NCBI RefSeq assembly: GCF_030733205.1
Contig: NZ_JASHJL010000014.1
Coordinates: 1-64,000, forward strand
Direction of reading: 5' to 3'
DNA: 64,000 bases
Source: Mameliella sp. MMSF_3455
Lineage (GTDB): Bacteria; Pseudomonadota; Alphaproteobacteria; Rhodobacterales; Rhodobacteraceae
Shown: positions 17,294-25,839 of the stretch, piece by piece
Position numbering within the stretch: position 1 is the stretch's first letter
How the letters are laid out: each line of letters begins with the position of its first letter
Position numbers and translations under genes: made by a program
Notes under the pieces: generated by a model
What the model was told of the DNA's origin: nothing
The model's input: only the letters and a program-made list of their open reading frames with translations
Databases searched by the model: none

Positions 17294-17409
17294 CGTCCCC
17301 TCACGGGCATAGAGAGTCCATCCTGTAATGATTATGATGGCTTGGAGGACTGGAACAAGGTGGGGAATACCCGCGCTTGTCCGTTGCGGACACGACACCG
17401 TGCCAAAAG

Positions 17410-17438
17410 AAAAACCCCCGCGAGCGGGTCGCAGGGGT
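17410..17438 (-). terminator. Intrinsic terminator of rpsU
   Basis: On the minus strand ACCCCTGCGA pairs with TCGCGGGGGT (one mismatch) around CCCGC and is followed by TTTTTC. It begins 26 bp past the rpsU stop. Confidence 0.75.
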
Positions 17439-17464
17439 TCGTGTCTCAAAATGCGTTCGGTCGC

Positions 17465-17671
17465 TTACAGCAGCCCTTCGCGCTGGGCCTTTTTGCGCGC
17501 CAGCTTGCGGGCGCGGCGAATCGCCTCGGCCTTTTCACGGGCTTTCTTCTCGGAGGGTTTCTCGAAATGCTGCCGAAGCTTCATCTCGCGGAACACGCCT
17601 TCGCGCTGCAGCTTTTTCTTCAGAGCGCGGAGCGCCTGATCGACATTGTTGTCGCGAACACTGACCTGCAT
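17465..17671 (-). CDS. rpsU: 30S ribosomal protein S21
   Basis: Small basic ribosomal protein of the 30S platform, 68 aa as expected. It starts [20 protein letters not shown] and continues [30 protein letters not shown], the classic S21 sequence with an alphaproteobacterial basic C-terminus ([15 protein letters not shown]). It is a monocistronic unit with its own intrinsic terminator and is divergent from the COQ9 gene across 115 bp. Confidence 0.97.
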   Translation of the reverse strand: MQVSVRDNNVDQALRALKKKLQREGVFREMKLRQHFEKPSEKKAREKAEAIRRARKLARKKAQREGLL

Positions 17672-17786
17672 GTGGTTGTCACCACCTTTCTAGGTTTGAG
17701 TTGCAAGGAGAATTGCAGGAGGTGGCCGTATAGCAACCGTTGGCCTAGTTGTCTAGAGTGACGCCGCAACGAGAGGAACCCGTTCC

Positions 17787-18467
17787 ATGCCCGATACCGC
17801 AGACAAGATCCTGGACGCCGCCTTGATGCATGTGCCCTTTGACGGCTGGTCCGAAACGAGCTTTCGCGCCGCGGTTTCCGACGCCGGGGTGGACCCCGTG
17901 GTGGCCCGCGGGTTGTTCCCGCGTGGGGCGGTTGATCTGGCCGTGGCCTATCACAAGCGCGGTGATGCCGAGATGCTGCGCCGGATAGACGAGGCCGACC
18001 TTGAGGACATACGCTTTCGCGACCGCGTGGCCTTTGCCGTGCGGGCCCGGATCGAGGCCGCCGAGGACCGCGAGGCGGTGCGGCGCGGGACGACCCTGTT
18101 CGCCTTGCCGGTCTATGCGCCCGATGGCGCGCGGCTGATCTGGGGCACGGCGGACGCGATCTGGACGGCGCTGGGGGACACCTCGCAAGATTTCAACTGG
18201 TACACCAAGCGGGCGACGCTTTCGGGGGTCTATTCCTCGACCGTGCTTTACTGGCTTGGCGACGATTCACTGGAAAACGAGGCGACATGGGCCTTCCTGG
18301 ATCGCCGGATCGAGGACGTGATGCGCTTTGAAAAGGCCAAGGCGCAGGTGCGCGGAAACCGTTTGCTGAGCGGGCTGATGGCCGGCCCGGCAAAAATCCT
18401 AGAGCGGGTGCAGGCGCCTTCCCGGGACGGGTCCGACCTGCCCGGTGGCCATACCTACCCTCGCTGA
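17787..18467 (+). CDS. COQ9 family protein (ubiquinone biosynthesis accessory)
   Basis: 226-aa relative of mitochondrial COQ9, a TetR-like-fold lipid-binding protein that assists the COQ7 hydroxylation step of ubiquinone synthesis. The N-terminus (KILDAALMHVPFDGWSETSFRAAVSDAGV) has the helix-turn-helix-like start; the C-terminal half contains DFNWYTKRATLSGVYSSTVLYWLGDDS, the most conserved COQ9 block, with ATWAFLDRRIEDVMRFEKAK after it. The start at 17787 has GAGAGG upstream. The adjacent quinone oxidoreductase may be functionally related but has its own 104-bp leader. Confidence 0.9.
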   Translation: MPDTADKILDAALMHVPFDGWSETSFRAAVSDAGVDPVVARGLFPRGAVDLAVAYHKRGDAEMLRRIDEADLEDIRFRDRVAFAVRARIEAAEDREAVRRGTTLFALPVYAPDGARLIWGTADAIWTALGDTSQDFNWYTKRATLSGVYSSTVLYWLGDDSLENEATWAFLDRRIEDVMRFEKAKAQVRGNRLLSGLMAGPAKILERVQAPSRDGSDLPGGHTYPR

Positions 18468-18571
18468 CCGGGCGGTCGGCCGCGCGCAATCGGCGCAGGG
18501 GGCGGCGCGGGAAACCGCTTTGCCGCCCCGGCCCTGCTTGCTACCAAATCCGCAAACAGAGAGGCTGAACC

Positions 18572-19558
18572 ATGACGGAAACCATGCGCGCGATCGAGAT
18601 CACAGAGCCGGGCGGGCCGGAGGTGCTGAAACCGACGACCCGCCCGATGCCGCAACCGGCGGCGGGGCAGGTGGTCATCAAGGTCGCCTATGCCGGGGTC
18701 AACCGCCCGGACGCCCTGCAACGCGCAGGCAGCTACGCACCGCCGCCCGGCGCCTCTGATCTGCCGGGGCTCGAGGCCTCGGGCGAGGTGGTGGCGCTGG
18801 GCGCCGGGGTGGAGTCCCTCTCGCTTGGCGACAAGGTCTGTGCATTGCTGCCCGGGGGCGGTTACGCGGAATATGTCGCCACCCCTGCCGCACATTGCCT
18901 CCCGGTGCCGCAGGGTATGGGGATGAAAGAGGCGGCCTGCCTTCCGGAAACCTTCTTCACCGTCTGGTCCAACGTCTTTCAGCGCGGCGGTTTGCAGGCC
19001 GGTGAGCGGTTCCTCGTTCACGGTGGGTCCAGCGGTATCGGGACGACGGCGATTCAGCTGGCGCATCATTTCGGCGCGCGTGTCTTTGCCACGGCGGGCT
19101 CTGACGCCAAGTGCAAGGCCTGTACCGATCTGGGCGCGGAACGGGCGATCAATTACCGCGACGAGGATTTCGTGGCGGTGATGAAGGAAGAAGGCGGCGC
19201 CAACCTGATCCTCGACATGGTGGGGGGCGACTACCTGCCGCGAAACGTCAAGGCGCTGGCCGAGGACGGGCGACTGGTGCAGATCGCCTTTCTGCAAGGT
19301 CCCAAGGTCGAGCTAAATTTTGCGCTGGTCATGATGCGGCGCCTGACAATCACCGGCAGCACGCTGCGCCCGCAGAGCGACCTGGCCAAGGCGCGCATCG
19401 CGGACAGCCTGCGTGAAACGGTCTGGCCATTACTGGACACGGGCAAGGTGGGGCCGGTGATGGACAGCGAGTTCCCGATGGACCAGGCCGCAGAGGCGCA
19501 CATGCGCATGGAAAGCTCGGGCCATATCGGCAAGATCGTGTTGAAGGTAGCCGGGTAA
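18572..19558 (+). CDS. NAD(P)H-quinone oxidoreductase, PIG3/QOR-type medium-chain reductase
   Basis: Zinc-free medium-chain dehydrogenase/reductase of 328 aa. The catalytic domain (AYAGVNRPDALQRAGSY at about 40-55) lacks zinc-ligand cysteines, and the nucleotide loop is VHGGSSGIGTTAIQLA (149-164), both typical of the PIG3/QOR group. NADPH-dependent reduction of quinones or enones is expected; the substrate is undefined. Further landmarks are LPETFFTVWSNVFQRGGL and ANLILDMVGGDYL. The start is ATG 18572; a second ATG four codons later is possible. It follows the COQ9 gene. Confidence 0.88.
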   Translation: MTETMRAIEITEPGGPEVLKPTTRPMPQPAAGQVVIKVAYAGVNRPDALQRAGSYAPPPGASDLPGLEASGEVVALGAGVESLSLGDKVCALLPGGGYAEYVATPAAHCLPVPQGMGMKEAACLPETFFTVWSNVFQRGGLQAGERFLVHGGSSGIGTTAIQLAHHFGARVFATAGSDAKCKACTDLGAERAINYRDEDFVAVMKEEGGANLILDMVGGDYLPRNVKALAEDGRLVQIAFLQGPKVELNFALVMMRRLTITGSTLRPQSDLAKARIADSLRETVWPLLDTGKVGPVMDSEFPMDQAAEAHMRMESSGHIGKIVLKVAG

Positions 19559-19656
19559 GGGGGCGCTGCCCCCTCTTGGCCTGCGTTCAATTCACCACCG
19601 GTGGTATTTTGACCAAAGAAGCAGGGGCGCGGCACCGTTTCGCGCCCCTTGTCGGG

Positions 19657-20508
19657 TCAGATGACCGCACGCCGATAGAGATGCCAGGTCGCGTGGCCCA
19701 GGACCGGCAGGACGATCACCAGTCCAATGAGAGCGGGGATGCTGCCCAGCACCAGACCGGCGGTGACGATGGCACCCCAGGTCAGGATCACGCGCGGATT
19801 TTCACGTGTGACGCGGACCGAGGTCAGCACCGCCACGGGCAGCCCCACCGATCGGTCCAGCAGCAGCGGGAAGGACACCACGCTGGTGGCCAGCACGGCA
19901 AGCGCAAAGATGCCGCCGATGGCGCACCCGGCGATGACCATCACCAGCCCGGCCCCGCTGGCGAGATCGCCGAGGAAGGCGCCGATTGAGACCGGCGCCT
20001 CTGGCCCCAGCGTCGCGCCATAGAGGTGGCCGGCCACCACCAGCCAGAGGCAGAAGATCACCGCCAGGTAGATCCCCAAGACCAGGATCGAGGCAAAGCG
20101 GGGACTTTCCACCACCTTGAGGGCCCCGAGCCAGCCGATTTCCTCGCCCTGTTCGCGGCGGCGGCTGATTTCATAGACACCGACCGCCGCGACCGGCCCC
20201 AACAGGGCAAAACCGGCGATCAGGGGAAAGATCAGAGGGATGAGGTTCATATTGAGCGCGGCCAGCGCCAGAATGATGCCGATGACGGGATAGAGCAGAA
20301 CCAGGAACATCACGTCGGTTCGGCACTTCTGGAAATCGTACCACCCGGCTGACAGGGCCTCTCGCAGGTCCTCGGTGGTCAGCGTGCGGATGCGGGGCGG
20401 CGTGGTATCCTCGCTGCCCAGGGATTGGGCCGAGTCCGCCGCGTGGCGTCCGGCCAGCCCGAAGGCATTGGCAATCCAGGTTCCGGGATTTCCGATGGTC
20501 TGAGGCAT
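19657..20508 (-). CDS. DUF2189 domain integral membrane protein
   Basis: A 283-aa inner-membrane protein with about six transmembrane segments (roughly 68-85, 87-112, 137-163, 178-205, 208-225 and 243-272). A conserved cytosolic start, IRTLTTEDLREALSAGWYDFQKCRTD (residues 40-65), and LLDRSVGLPVAVLTSVRVTRENPRVIL fit the DUF2189 family, which is frequent in alphaproteobacteria. The function is unknown. It is the minus-strand neighbour downstream of hemC with 136 bp between them, and this gap probably holds its own promoter. Confidence 0.8.
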   Translation of the reverse strand: MPQTIGNPGTWIANAFGLAGRHAADSAQSLGSEDTTPPRIRTLTTEDLREALSAGWYDFQKCRTDVMFLVLLYPVIGIILALAALNMNLIPLIFPLIAGFALLGPVAAVGVYEISRRREQGEEIGWLGALKVVESPRFASILVLGIYLAVIFCLWLVVAGHLYGATLGPEAPVSIGAFLGDLASGAGLVMVIAGCAIGGIFALAVLATSVVSFPLLLDRSVGLPVAVLTSVRVTRENPRVILTWGAIVTAGLVLGSIPALIGLVIVLPVLGHATWHLYRRAVI

Positions 20509-20644
20509 GAGTCCTCTCCTCTTGGCGATTGTCGCGCCAACCGGGGGCCCCGTCGCGCGGCGACGGGCAGGCCAGTCGAACGCGCTGATGCGTCAAAAGG
20601 TAGCATATCTGCCGTGAAATTCCCATCACGGTCACGAGATTGGG

Positions 20645-21601
20645 TCAGAGTTTGTGGTCGAAGAAGCCTTCGCCCGCGCGCGACAGCAGATCGGCCGCCA
20701 GACTGCGCCCAAGTTCGGCCCCCTGTGCGACGGGGCCGGTGATCTCGCCCGCATGGGCCTCGGAGCCGTCGGTTTTCAGGATCTCGCCGCGCAGGCGCAG
20801 GCTGTCGCCATCCAGTTCCGCCAGCGCCGCGATGGGCGTCTCGCAGGAGCCGTCGAGCGCGGCCAGAAAGGCGCGTTCGGCGTGCAGCCGCAGGGCGGTG
20901 GTCGCGTCATGGATGGCCGCCAGCATGTCTCGGGCGCGGGTGTCGTCGCTGCGGCGTTCGATGCCGATGGCGCCCTGGGCGACGGCGGGCAGCATGTCCT
21001 CGGGTGCGATGGCCGCTTGCGGGACATCGGTCATGCCCAGCCGATTCAGTCCGGCGCAGGCCAGGAAGGTGGCGCGCGCAACGCCGTCGTGCAGCTTTTT
21101 CAGCCGGGTCTGAAGGTTGCCTCGGAACTCGACCACCGTCAGGTCGGGGCGGCGGTGCAGCAGTTGCGCCCGGCGCCGCAGCGACGAGGTGCCGACGACG
21201 GCGCCTTCCGGAAGATCGTGGATCGACGAGAACTCGGGGCAGATGAAGGCGTCGCGGACGTCTTCGCGCGGCAGGTAGCAATCCAGCACCAGCCCCTCGG
21301 GCTGTTCGGTGGGCATGTCCTTCATCGAATGCACGGCCAGGTCGATCGTGCCCGCCAGCATCGCCTCTTCGATTTCCTTGGTGAACAGGCCCTTGTTTCC
21401 GATCTCTTTCAGCGGGCGGTCGGCGTCAATCAGGCTGCGGTCGTCGCCGGTGGTCTTGATGACCACGATTTCAAAGGCATCCAGCGGCAGGTCGAAAGCG
21501 GCGGCAAGCCGGTCGCGCGTTTCATGCGCCTGGGCCAGCGCGAGCGGTGAGCCGCGGGTGCCGAGTTTCAGCGGGGATTGGGGCGTGGGCAGATCGGTCA
21601 T
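20645..21601 (-). CDS. hemC: Hydroxymethylbilane synthase (porphobilinogen deaminase)
   Basis: Condenses four porphobilinogens into hydroxymethylbilane. With ATG at 21601 (preferred to an in-frame TTG two codons earlier) the product is 318 aa. Key residues: GTRGSPLALAQ at 14-24, DLAVHSMKDMPTE with the catalytic Asp95, TSSLRRRAQL at 138-147, and the dipyrromethane-anchoring Cys253 in LDGSCETPIAAL. It is divergent from hemE across 145 bp. The pairing hemC/hemE in divergent orientation is frequent in alphaproteobacteria. Confidence 0.97.
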   Translation of the reverse strand: MTDLPTPQSPLKLGTRGSPLALAQAHETRDRLAAAFDLPLDAFEIVVIKTTGDDRSLIDADRPLKEIGNKGLFTKEIEEAMLAGTIDLAVHSMKDMPTEQPEGLVLDCYLPREDVRDAFICPEFSSIHDLPEGAVVGTSSLRRRAQLLHRRPDLTVVEFRGNLQTRLKKLHDGVARATFLACAGLNRLGMTDVPQAAIAPEDMLPAVAQGAIGIERRSDDTRARDMLAAIHDATTALRLHAERAFLAALDGSCETPIAALAELDGDSLRLRGEILKTDGSEAHAGEITGPVAQGAELGRSLAADLLSRAGEGFFDHKL

Positions 21602-21677
21602 GGCCAAGGGTTAGCGCGGGGCGGCGGGAAAGGAAACGGGATTTGGGGCTGCGGGGCTGCGGCAAGCGCGCCCGGTC

Positions 21678-21695
21678 CGTCAAGTCGGCTTGACA
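21678..21695. promoter_or_regulatory. Back-to-back -35-like elements between hemC and hemE
   Basis: GTCAAG-TCGG-CTTGAC is an inverted repeat at 21679-21694. Read rightward it gives TTGACA (21690-21695), a perfect -35 towards hemE; read leftward it gives TTGACG (21683-21678) towards hemC. The matching -10 positions 17 bp away are poor, so either a different spacing, an activator or a repressor role is possible. Placement in the middle of the divergent gap supports regulation of both genes. Confidence 0.35.
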
Positions 21696-21746
21696 CCGGC
21701 AAGCCCGCGTCGGACCAAGGCCCCCGGACCTGGAGGAGCGAGAGCG

Positions 21747-22775
21747 ATGACCAAGACGATCCTGCGTGCCCTTGCGGGCGAGACCCTGCCGACACCGCCG
21801 ATCTGGATGATGCGGCAGGCCGGGCGCTACTTGCCGGAATACAAGGCGACGCGGGCCGAGGCGGGGGATTTCCTGTCGCTCTGCTACAACCCCGATCTGG
21901 CGACCGAGGTCACGTTGCAGCCGATCCGGCGTTACGGGTTCGACGCGGCGATCCTGTTCGCCGATATCCTGCTGCTGCCGCAGGCGCTGGGTATGGACCT
22001 GTGGTTCGTCACCGGCGAGGGGCCGCGCCTGTCGACCATCACCAGCGACGCGGATTTCGACAAGCTGGGCCGGGGCGAGATGATCCACGACACTTTGAAC
22101 CCGGTCTACCAGACCGTGCGCAACCTCTCGACGGCGCTGCCTTCGGACACCACGCTGATCGGGTTCGCCGGTGCGCCCTGGACGGTGGCGACCTACATGA
22201 TCGCGGGCAAGGGCACCAAGGATCAGGGTCCGGCGCATGCGCTGAAGGCCGAAAATCGGGCACTGTTCGAAAAGATCATCGACCGGCTGACCGAGGCGAC
22301 CATCGACTACCTTTCCGAGCAGGTGAAAGCCGGGGCCGAGGTGGTCAAGATCTTCGACAGCTGGGCGGGGTCGCTGCGGGGCGAGGATTTCGACCGCTAT
22401 TGCACCGCGCCCGCGCGGACCATCACGCAGGAACTGAAAAGCCGTTTCCCGGGGCTGCCGATCATCGCTTTTCCGCGCCAGGCGGGCGAGAAATATGTCG
22501 GGTTCCACGAGGCGACCGGCGCGGATTGCGTGGCCGTGGACGACAGCGTGACGCCGGAATGGGCGGCGGAAAACGTGCAGGTTTCGGGCTGTGTTCAGGG
22601 CAACCTTGCCTCGTCCCACATGGTGACGGGCGGTCAGGCGCTGGTGGATGAAACGCGGCGCGTGGTCGAGGCCTTCCGCAAGGGGCCACATATCTTCAAC
22701 CTGGGTCACGGGATCACGCCGGACGCGGACCCCGAGAACGTGCAGTTGATGATCGACACGGTGCGGGGGATGTAA
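21747..22775 (+). CDS. hemE: Uroporphyrinogen decarboxylase
   Basis: Decarboxylates the four acetate side chains of uroporphyrinogen III to give coproporphyrinogen III. The 342-aa product has [16 protein letters not shown] at 17-32 (substrate-binding Arg23 and Arg27), the catalytic Asp73 in [12 protein letters not shown], and [14 protein letters not shown] later. The ATG at 21747 has GGAGGAG eight bases upstream and discards a non-homologous upstream extension. Divergent partner of hemC; convergent with the YeeE/YedE gene 23 bp downstream. Confidence 0.97.
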   Translation: MTKTILRALAGETLPTPPIWMMRQAGRYLPEYKATRAEAGDFLSLCYNPDLATEVTLQPIRRYGFDAAILFADILLLPQALGMDLWFVTGEGPRLSTITSDADFDKLGRGEMIHDTLNPVYQTVRNLSTALPSDTTLIGFAGAPWTVATYMIAGKGTKDQGPAHALKAENRALFEKIIDRLTEATIDYLSEQVKAGAEVVKIFDSWAGSLRGEDFDRYCTAPARTITQELKSRFPGLPIIAFPRQAGEKYVGFHEATGADCVAVDDSVTPEWAAENVQVSGCVQGNLASSHMVTGGQALVDETRRVVEAFRKGPHIFNLGHGITPDADPENVQLMIDTVRGM

Positions 22776-22798
22776 GCAAAGGGGCGGCAGGCCCCGCT

Positions 22799-23860
22799 TC
22801 ACACATGCGCAGGTTGGCCGCGTCCACCAAGGATGACGTCCATGCTCATCCCGCCGACCCACATGCAGAACAGGGCCAGCCAGGCGGTGCCGGCAAAGAT
22901 CGACCCGCCTGAGACGCCGGCGCCGATGGCGCAGCCGCCGGCCAGCATGCCGCCGAACCCCATCATCGCCGCGCCGATCATCGCGTTGCGCATGGGCGAA
23001 GGGCCTTCGAACCCACGGAATTTCAGCTCCTTGCTGATAAGGGCGGCGAGGAAGGACCCAAGAACCACACCCGGCACCAGCCCGATATCGAATTCCAACA
23101 CCGAATTGCGGTCGAGGAAGAACATCAGCGTGTTGGCCGAGGGGCCGGTGAAGGTCAGGCTCTCGATTTGCACGGGGTCAAAGGCCACCTGGCTCAGCGC
23201 ATGGGTCAGCCCATAGCCCACGGCGGCAGCGAACCCGACTCCAGAGGCGAAGACCAGCCGTGACAAGCCGATCCGGTTGCGGCGGCTGAGTTCCAGCGCC
23301 AAAAGCGCGATGGCCAGCCCGATCACCAGCCCGGCCTCGCGCGGCAGGTGCAGCGCAGCCAGCAAATCCATGTTGCGGCCGTCGCTGGTGATCCACATGG
23401 CCGCCAGCCCGTCGCGCAGCGGCGCCAGCCAGCCGGTCAGCGACATCTGCGCGACGACGGCAAAGATCAGCCCGGACACGACCGAACGCAGGTTGCCCGT
23501 CGCTGCCAGCACCAGCAGGCGGCCGGAACAGCCGCGCGCCAGCACCATGCCCGCGCCGAACAGCAATCCGCCGATGATCGCGCCGGACCAACTGCCCGGA
23601 ACCGCCATCATGCGGGCCTCTGACGTTTCCAGCAGCCCCAGGATCTGCGCCGCCTGTACCCAGACGACGGCGGTGGAAAAGGTCAGCAACCAGACAGCCA
23701 CCTTGTCCTGCATCATGCCGCGCGCGAACTCGACCGTGGCCGCCCGCAGGCAGAACCGGGACCGTTGTGCCGCGACGCCGAAGATCACTCCGGTGATCAG
23801 GCCAAACAGGGCCGCCGTCGGGTTTTCGCCGATCCGGTCGATCAGGGGGACGATATCCAT
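22799..23860 (-). CDS. YeeE/YedE family membrane transporter (thiosulfate/sulfur type)
   Basis: A 353-aa integral membrane protein with two repeated halves and about nine helices, matching the Sulf_transp/YeeE-YedE family (TsuA takes up thiosulfate). Conserved cysteines for sulfur relay are present: Cys37 in QRSRFCLRAA, Cys111 in LARGCSGRL and Cys310 in LAGGCAIGAGVSGGS. The start at 23860 has GGAGG upstream. No TusA-like partner is adjacent, which some family members have. Transport of a sulfur species is an inference from the cysteine pattern. Confidence 0.85.
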   Translation of the reverse strand: MDIVPLIDRIGENPTAALFGLITGVIFGVAAQRSRFCLRAATVEFARGMMQDKVAVWLLTFSTAVVWVQAAQILGLLETSEARMMAVPGSWSGAIIGGLLFGAGMVLARGCSGRLLVLAATGNLRSVVSGLIFAVVAQMSLTGWLAPLRDGLAAMWITSDGRNMDLLAALHLPREAGLVIGLAIALLALELSRRNRIGLSRLVFASGVGFAAAVGYGLTHALSQVAFDPVQIESLTFTGPSANTLMFFLDRNSVLEFDIGLVPGVVLGSFLAALISKELKFRGFEGPSPMRNAMIGAAMMGFGGMLAGGCAIGAGVSGGSIFAGTAWLALFCMWVGGMSMDVILGGRGQPAHV

Positions 23861-23952
23861 GCCAATGCCTCCGCGTGCGTGATGGGCCGCGTGATGCACC
23901 GGACCGGGCCGGACCTGCCTTGATACAGATCATGAAAACGGAATGTTGCGGG

Positions 23953-24600
23953 TCAGGTGAACAGGCCAAAGACCAGCGGCAATGGGGCGACGGCGATGGC
24001 AACGGCGGCCACAAAGCGGGTGGGCGCAAAAAGTCCCGATACCCCGGCGAGAAAGGCGATGCCCCCTCCGCCGCCGATCAGAGAGTTGCCGGGCGTGTTG
24101 ATCAGCGCGATCAGCAGCAGGTAGCGGTTTCGCACTGCCAGGCGTGTGAAGCGTCCCGGAGCCTGCCGGGCCAGCCAGGCGGCGCGCGCCTCTGGCGGGG
24201 TCGCGCGGAGATCTTCGAGCAGCAGCGCAAAACGTCCGAGACCCAGCTTGCGAAACCCTGCGGCCGCGACATGAGGTGGCAGCAGGCGGGCAAGCGCAAA
24301 GGACAGGACGAGCGCGGTCAGCATGCCGCCATAGACCAGCGGGGCCGCCGCGCCGCCGAAGATCAGCAGAAGAGCGATGCCGATCTCGGCACCCGGCACG
24401 AAAGGCAGGGCCGACGTGACGACATAGACCGCCAGCGCCAGCATCACCATCCGATGAATCAGCGGTTCGTTCATCGGGCGCATCTCGGGCAGGGTCACGC
24501 CCCTCAGCAGGTCTGCCAGCAACCATCCGCCAAGTAGCAACAGGCCATAGATCAGGAGGGCGCGTCGATACGTTTTCAGCGTCGTCAGAAGCGCGCGCAT
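23953..24600 (-). CDS. VTT/TVP38-like small integral membrane protein
   Basis: A 215-aa membrane protein with about five helices. The central block YVVTSALPFVPGAEIGIALLLIFGG and the later LINTPGNSLIGGGGGIAFLAG fit the VTT (SNARE-associated/DedA-like) superfamily, in which paired re-entrant loops carry Pro and Gly. Relatives are implicated in lipid scrambling or proton-coupled processes; the role here is unknown. The ATG at 24600 lies inside the end of the upstream secreted-protein gene (16-bp overlap), so the two are translationally coupled. Note the polar charged loop of about 60 residues between helices. Confidence 0.7.
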   Translation of the reverse strand: MRALLTTLKTYRRALLIYGLLLLGGWLLADLLRGVTLPEMRPMNEPLIHRMVMLALAVYVVTSALPFVPGAEIGIALLLIFGGAAAPLVYGGMLTALVLSFALARLLPPHVAAAGFRKLGLGRFALLLEDLRATPPEARAAWLARQAPGRFTRLAVRNRYLLLIALINTPGNSLIGGGGGIAFLAGVSGLFAPTRFVAAVAIAVAPLPLVFGLFT

Positions 24601-25079
24601 CGGGGATTCCCGGTCGGATCCAGGCGGGTCAGCCGGGCACGGATGGCCGTCAGATCGGGGGGCGTCGTGCCGGCCTCGTGCTTTCCCGTGAAGGCAAGGT
24701 CGCGGCGGGCCGTCCAGTACCAGCGCTGCTGCGACCACCGGATCGCGACCTCGATCGTCCCGTCGGATCTGACGATCCCCCGGTAGTCAAAGCGGCCCCG
24801 GTTGTTGCTGCGCATAACGCCGCCAAAGACGATTCCTTCTTCTGTCTGGCGGGCCGTGTAAGGGCCGGGGCGAAAACCGCAGTCGGTGCAGATTCCGGAC
24901 CAGAAATGCCCTTCGTCAAAATACAGCCTGTCGGCGAGGTCGGGCGCTTCTGCCGGGCCGATACGTCCCGCAAAGACACGCCCGTCCAGCAGCCCATCAC
25001 CCGCAGATGCCCAGACCGGGGCCAACCAGCAAAGAGCCGGCAGGAGCAGGAAAAAGGTCAGGAGGCGCAAGGCTGACAT
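24585..25079 (-). CDS. Secreted hypothetical protein, 164 aa
   Basis: Signal peptide (LLTFFLLLPALCWLAPVWASA, residues 6-26), then about 138 mature residues rich in aromatic and Gly residues with a beta-sheet look. A CTDCGF motif (CxxC) around residue 64 and a Cys in the C-terminal PRCARF could bind metal or form a disulphide. Repeated phrases such as GRFDYRGIVRSDGTIEVAIRWSQQRW suggest a lipocalin- or META-like barrel, but I do not recognise the family. Overlap with the VTT gene implies a two-gene unit in which an exported protein partners a membrane protein. Divergent from the cupin gene across 207 bp. Confidence 0.65.
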   Translation of the reverse strand: MSALRLLTFFLLLPALCWLAPVWASAGDGLLDGRVFAGRIGPAEAPDLADRLYFDEGHFWSGICTDCGFRPGPYTARQTEEGIVFGGVMRSNNRGRFDYRGIVRSDGTIEVAIRWSQQRWYWTARRDLAFTGKHEAGTTPPDLTAIRARLTRLDPTGNPRCARF

Positions 25080-25286
25080 GGATTATCCGGGGATGGGTAT
25101 CGACCAATCTAGCACGGGGCGTCGGCAACGCAAAACGGGGCGGTTTTGCACTGGCCCACAGGCGACCGGGAGATGTCGTAAACTGGCCTCCTCGTGGCGA
25201 CAGATCGCCGTCGCAGCCGGGACAGAGGCATGGGTGGCGATTCGGGCATGGTTCCGGGAACACCCGTGCGCAAGAGGAGAGGCGTC

Positions 25287-25724
25287 ATGGACTTCGACAT
25301 GGAATTCGCCAACGAATTGATGATGGCCGTGGCCAAGCTGCCGGTTGTGGCGAACGCGGACCACGCGCCGCTGGAGGGCGGAGAGGATCCGGCGTTTGGC
25401 ACCGTACGCTGGCGGACCCTGTTCTCTGCCGACAAGACCTCGACCTCGGGCATGGTGATGGGTGTGGCGGAATTCGGTCCTGCCGGAACCCTGCTGCCGC
25501 ATCGTCACAGCCCGGCCGAGATCTATTTCGGTCTCGAAGGGTCGGGCATCGTGACCATCGACGGCGTGCCGCATGAACTGACGCCGGGCACCGCGCTTTA
25601 CATCCCCGAGGACGCCGAGCATGACACCGTTGCCGGGGCAGAGGGGCTGCGGTTCCTTTACGTTTTTGCCAAGGACCGCTTCGCAGAGGTGGAATACCGG
25701 TTCTCGGCGGCACAGGCGGTCTGA
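25287..25724 (+). CDS. Cupin protein with DddW-like metal site (possible DMSP lyase)
   Basis: A 145-aa single-domain cupin. Motif 1 is PHRHSPAEIYFGLEGSG with His72, His74, Glu78 and Tyr80; motif 2 gives His112 in PEDAEHDTV. The spacing His-x-His-x3-Glu-x-Tyr and then 38 residues to the last His matches the iron site I recall for the DMSP lyase DddW (His81, His83, Glu87, Tyr89, His121), all shifted by nine. Cupins in general share similar spacings, so DMSP cleavage is a hypothesis. The C-terminus FLYVFAKDRFAEVEYRFS is a further identifying block. The start at 25287 has GAGGAGAGG upstream. An MFS transporter follows; no LysR regulator is adjacent. Confidence 0.6.
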   Translation: MDFDMEFANELMMAVAKLPVVANADHAPLEGGEDPAFGTVRWRTLFSADKTSTSGMVMGVAEFGPAGTLLPHRHSPAEIYFGLEGSGIVTIDGVPHELTPGTALYIPEDAEHDTVAGAEGLRFLYVFAKDRFAEVEYRFSAAQAV

Positions 25725-25839
25725 CCTGCAAGCATTGGCCGCCGCTGTCCGGGCGTGTGCCTGGGGCGGCGGTGGCTGTGTGCGTAAATGCACCGAACCG
25801 GGACTCGCCAAGCCAAGTGTGACGGCTTAAAGCAAAATC

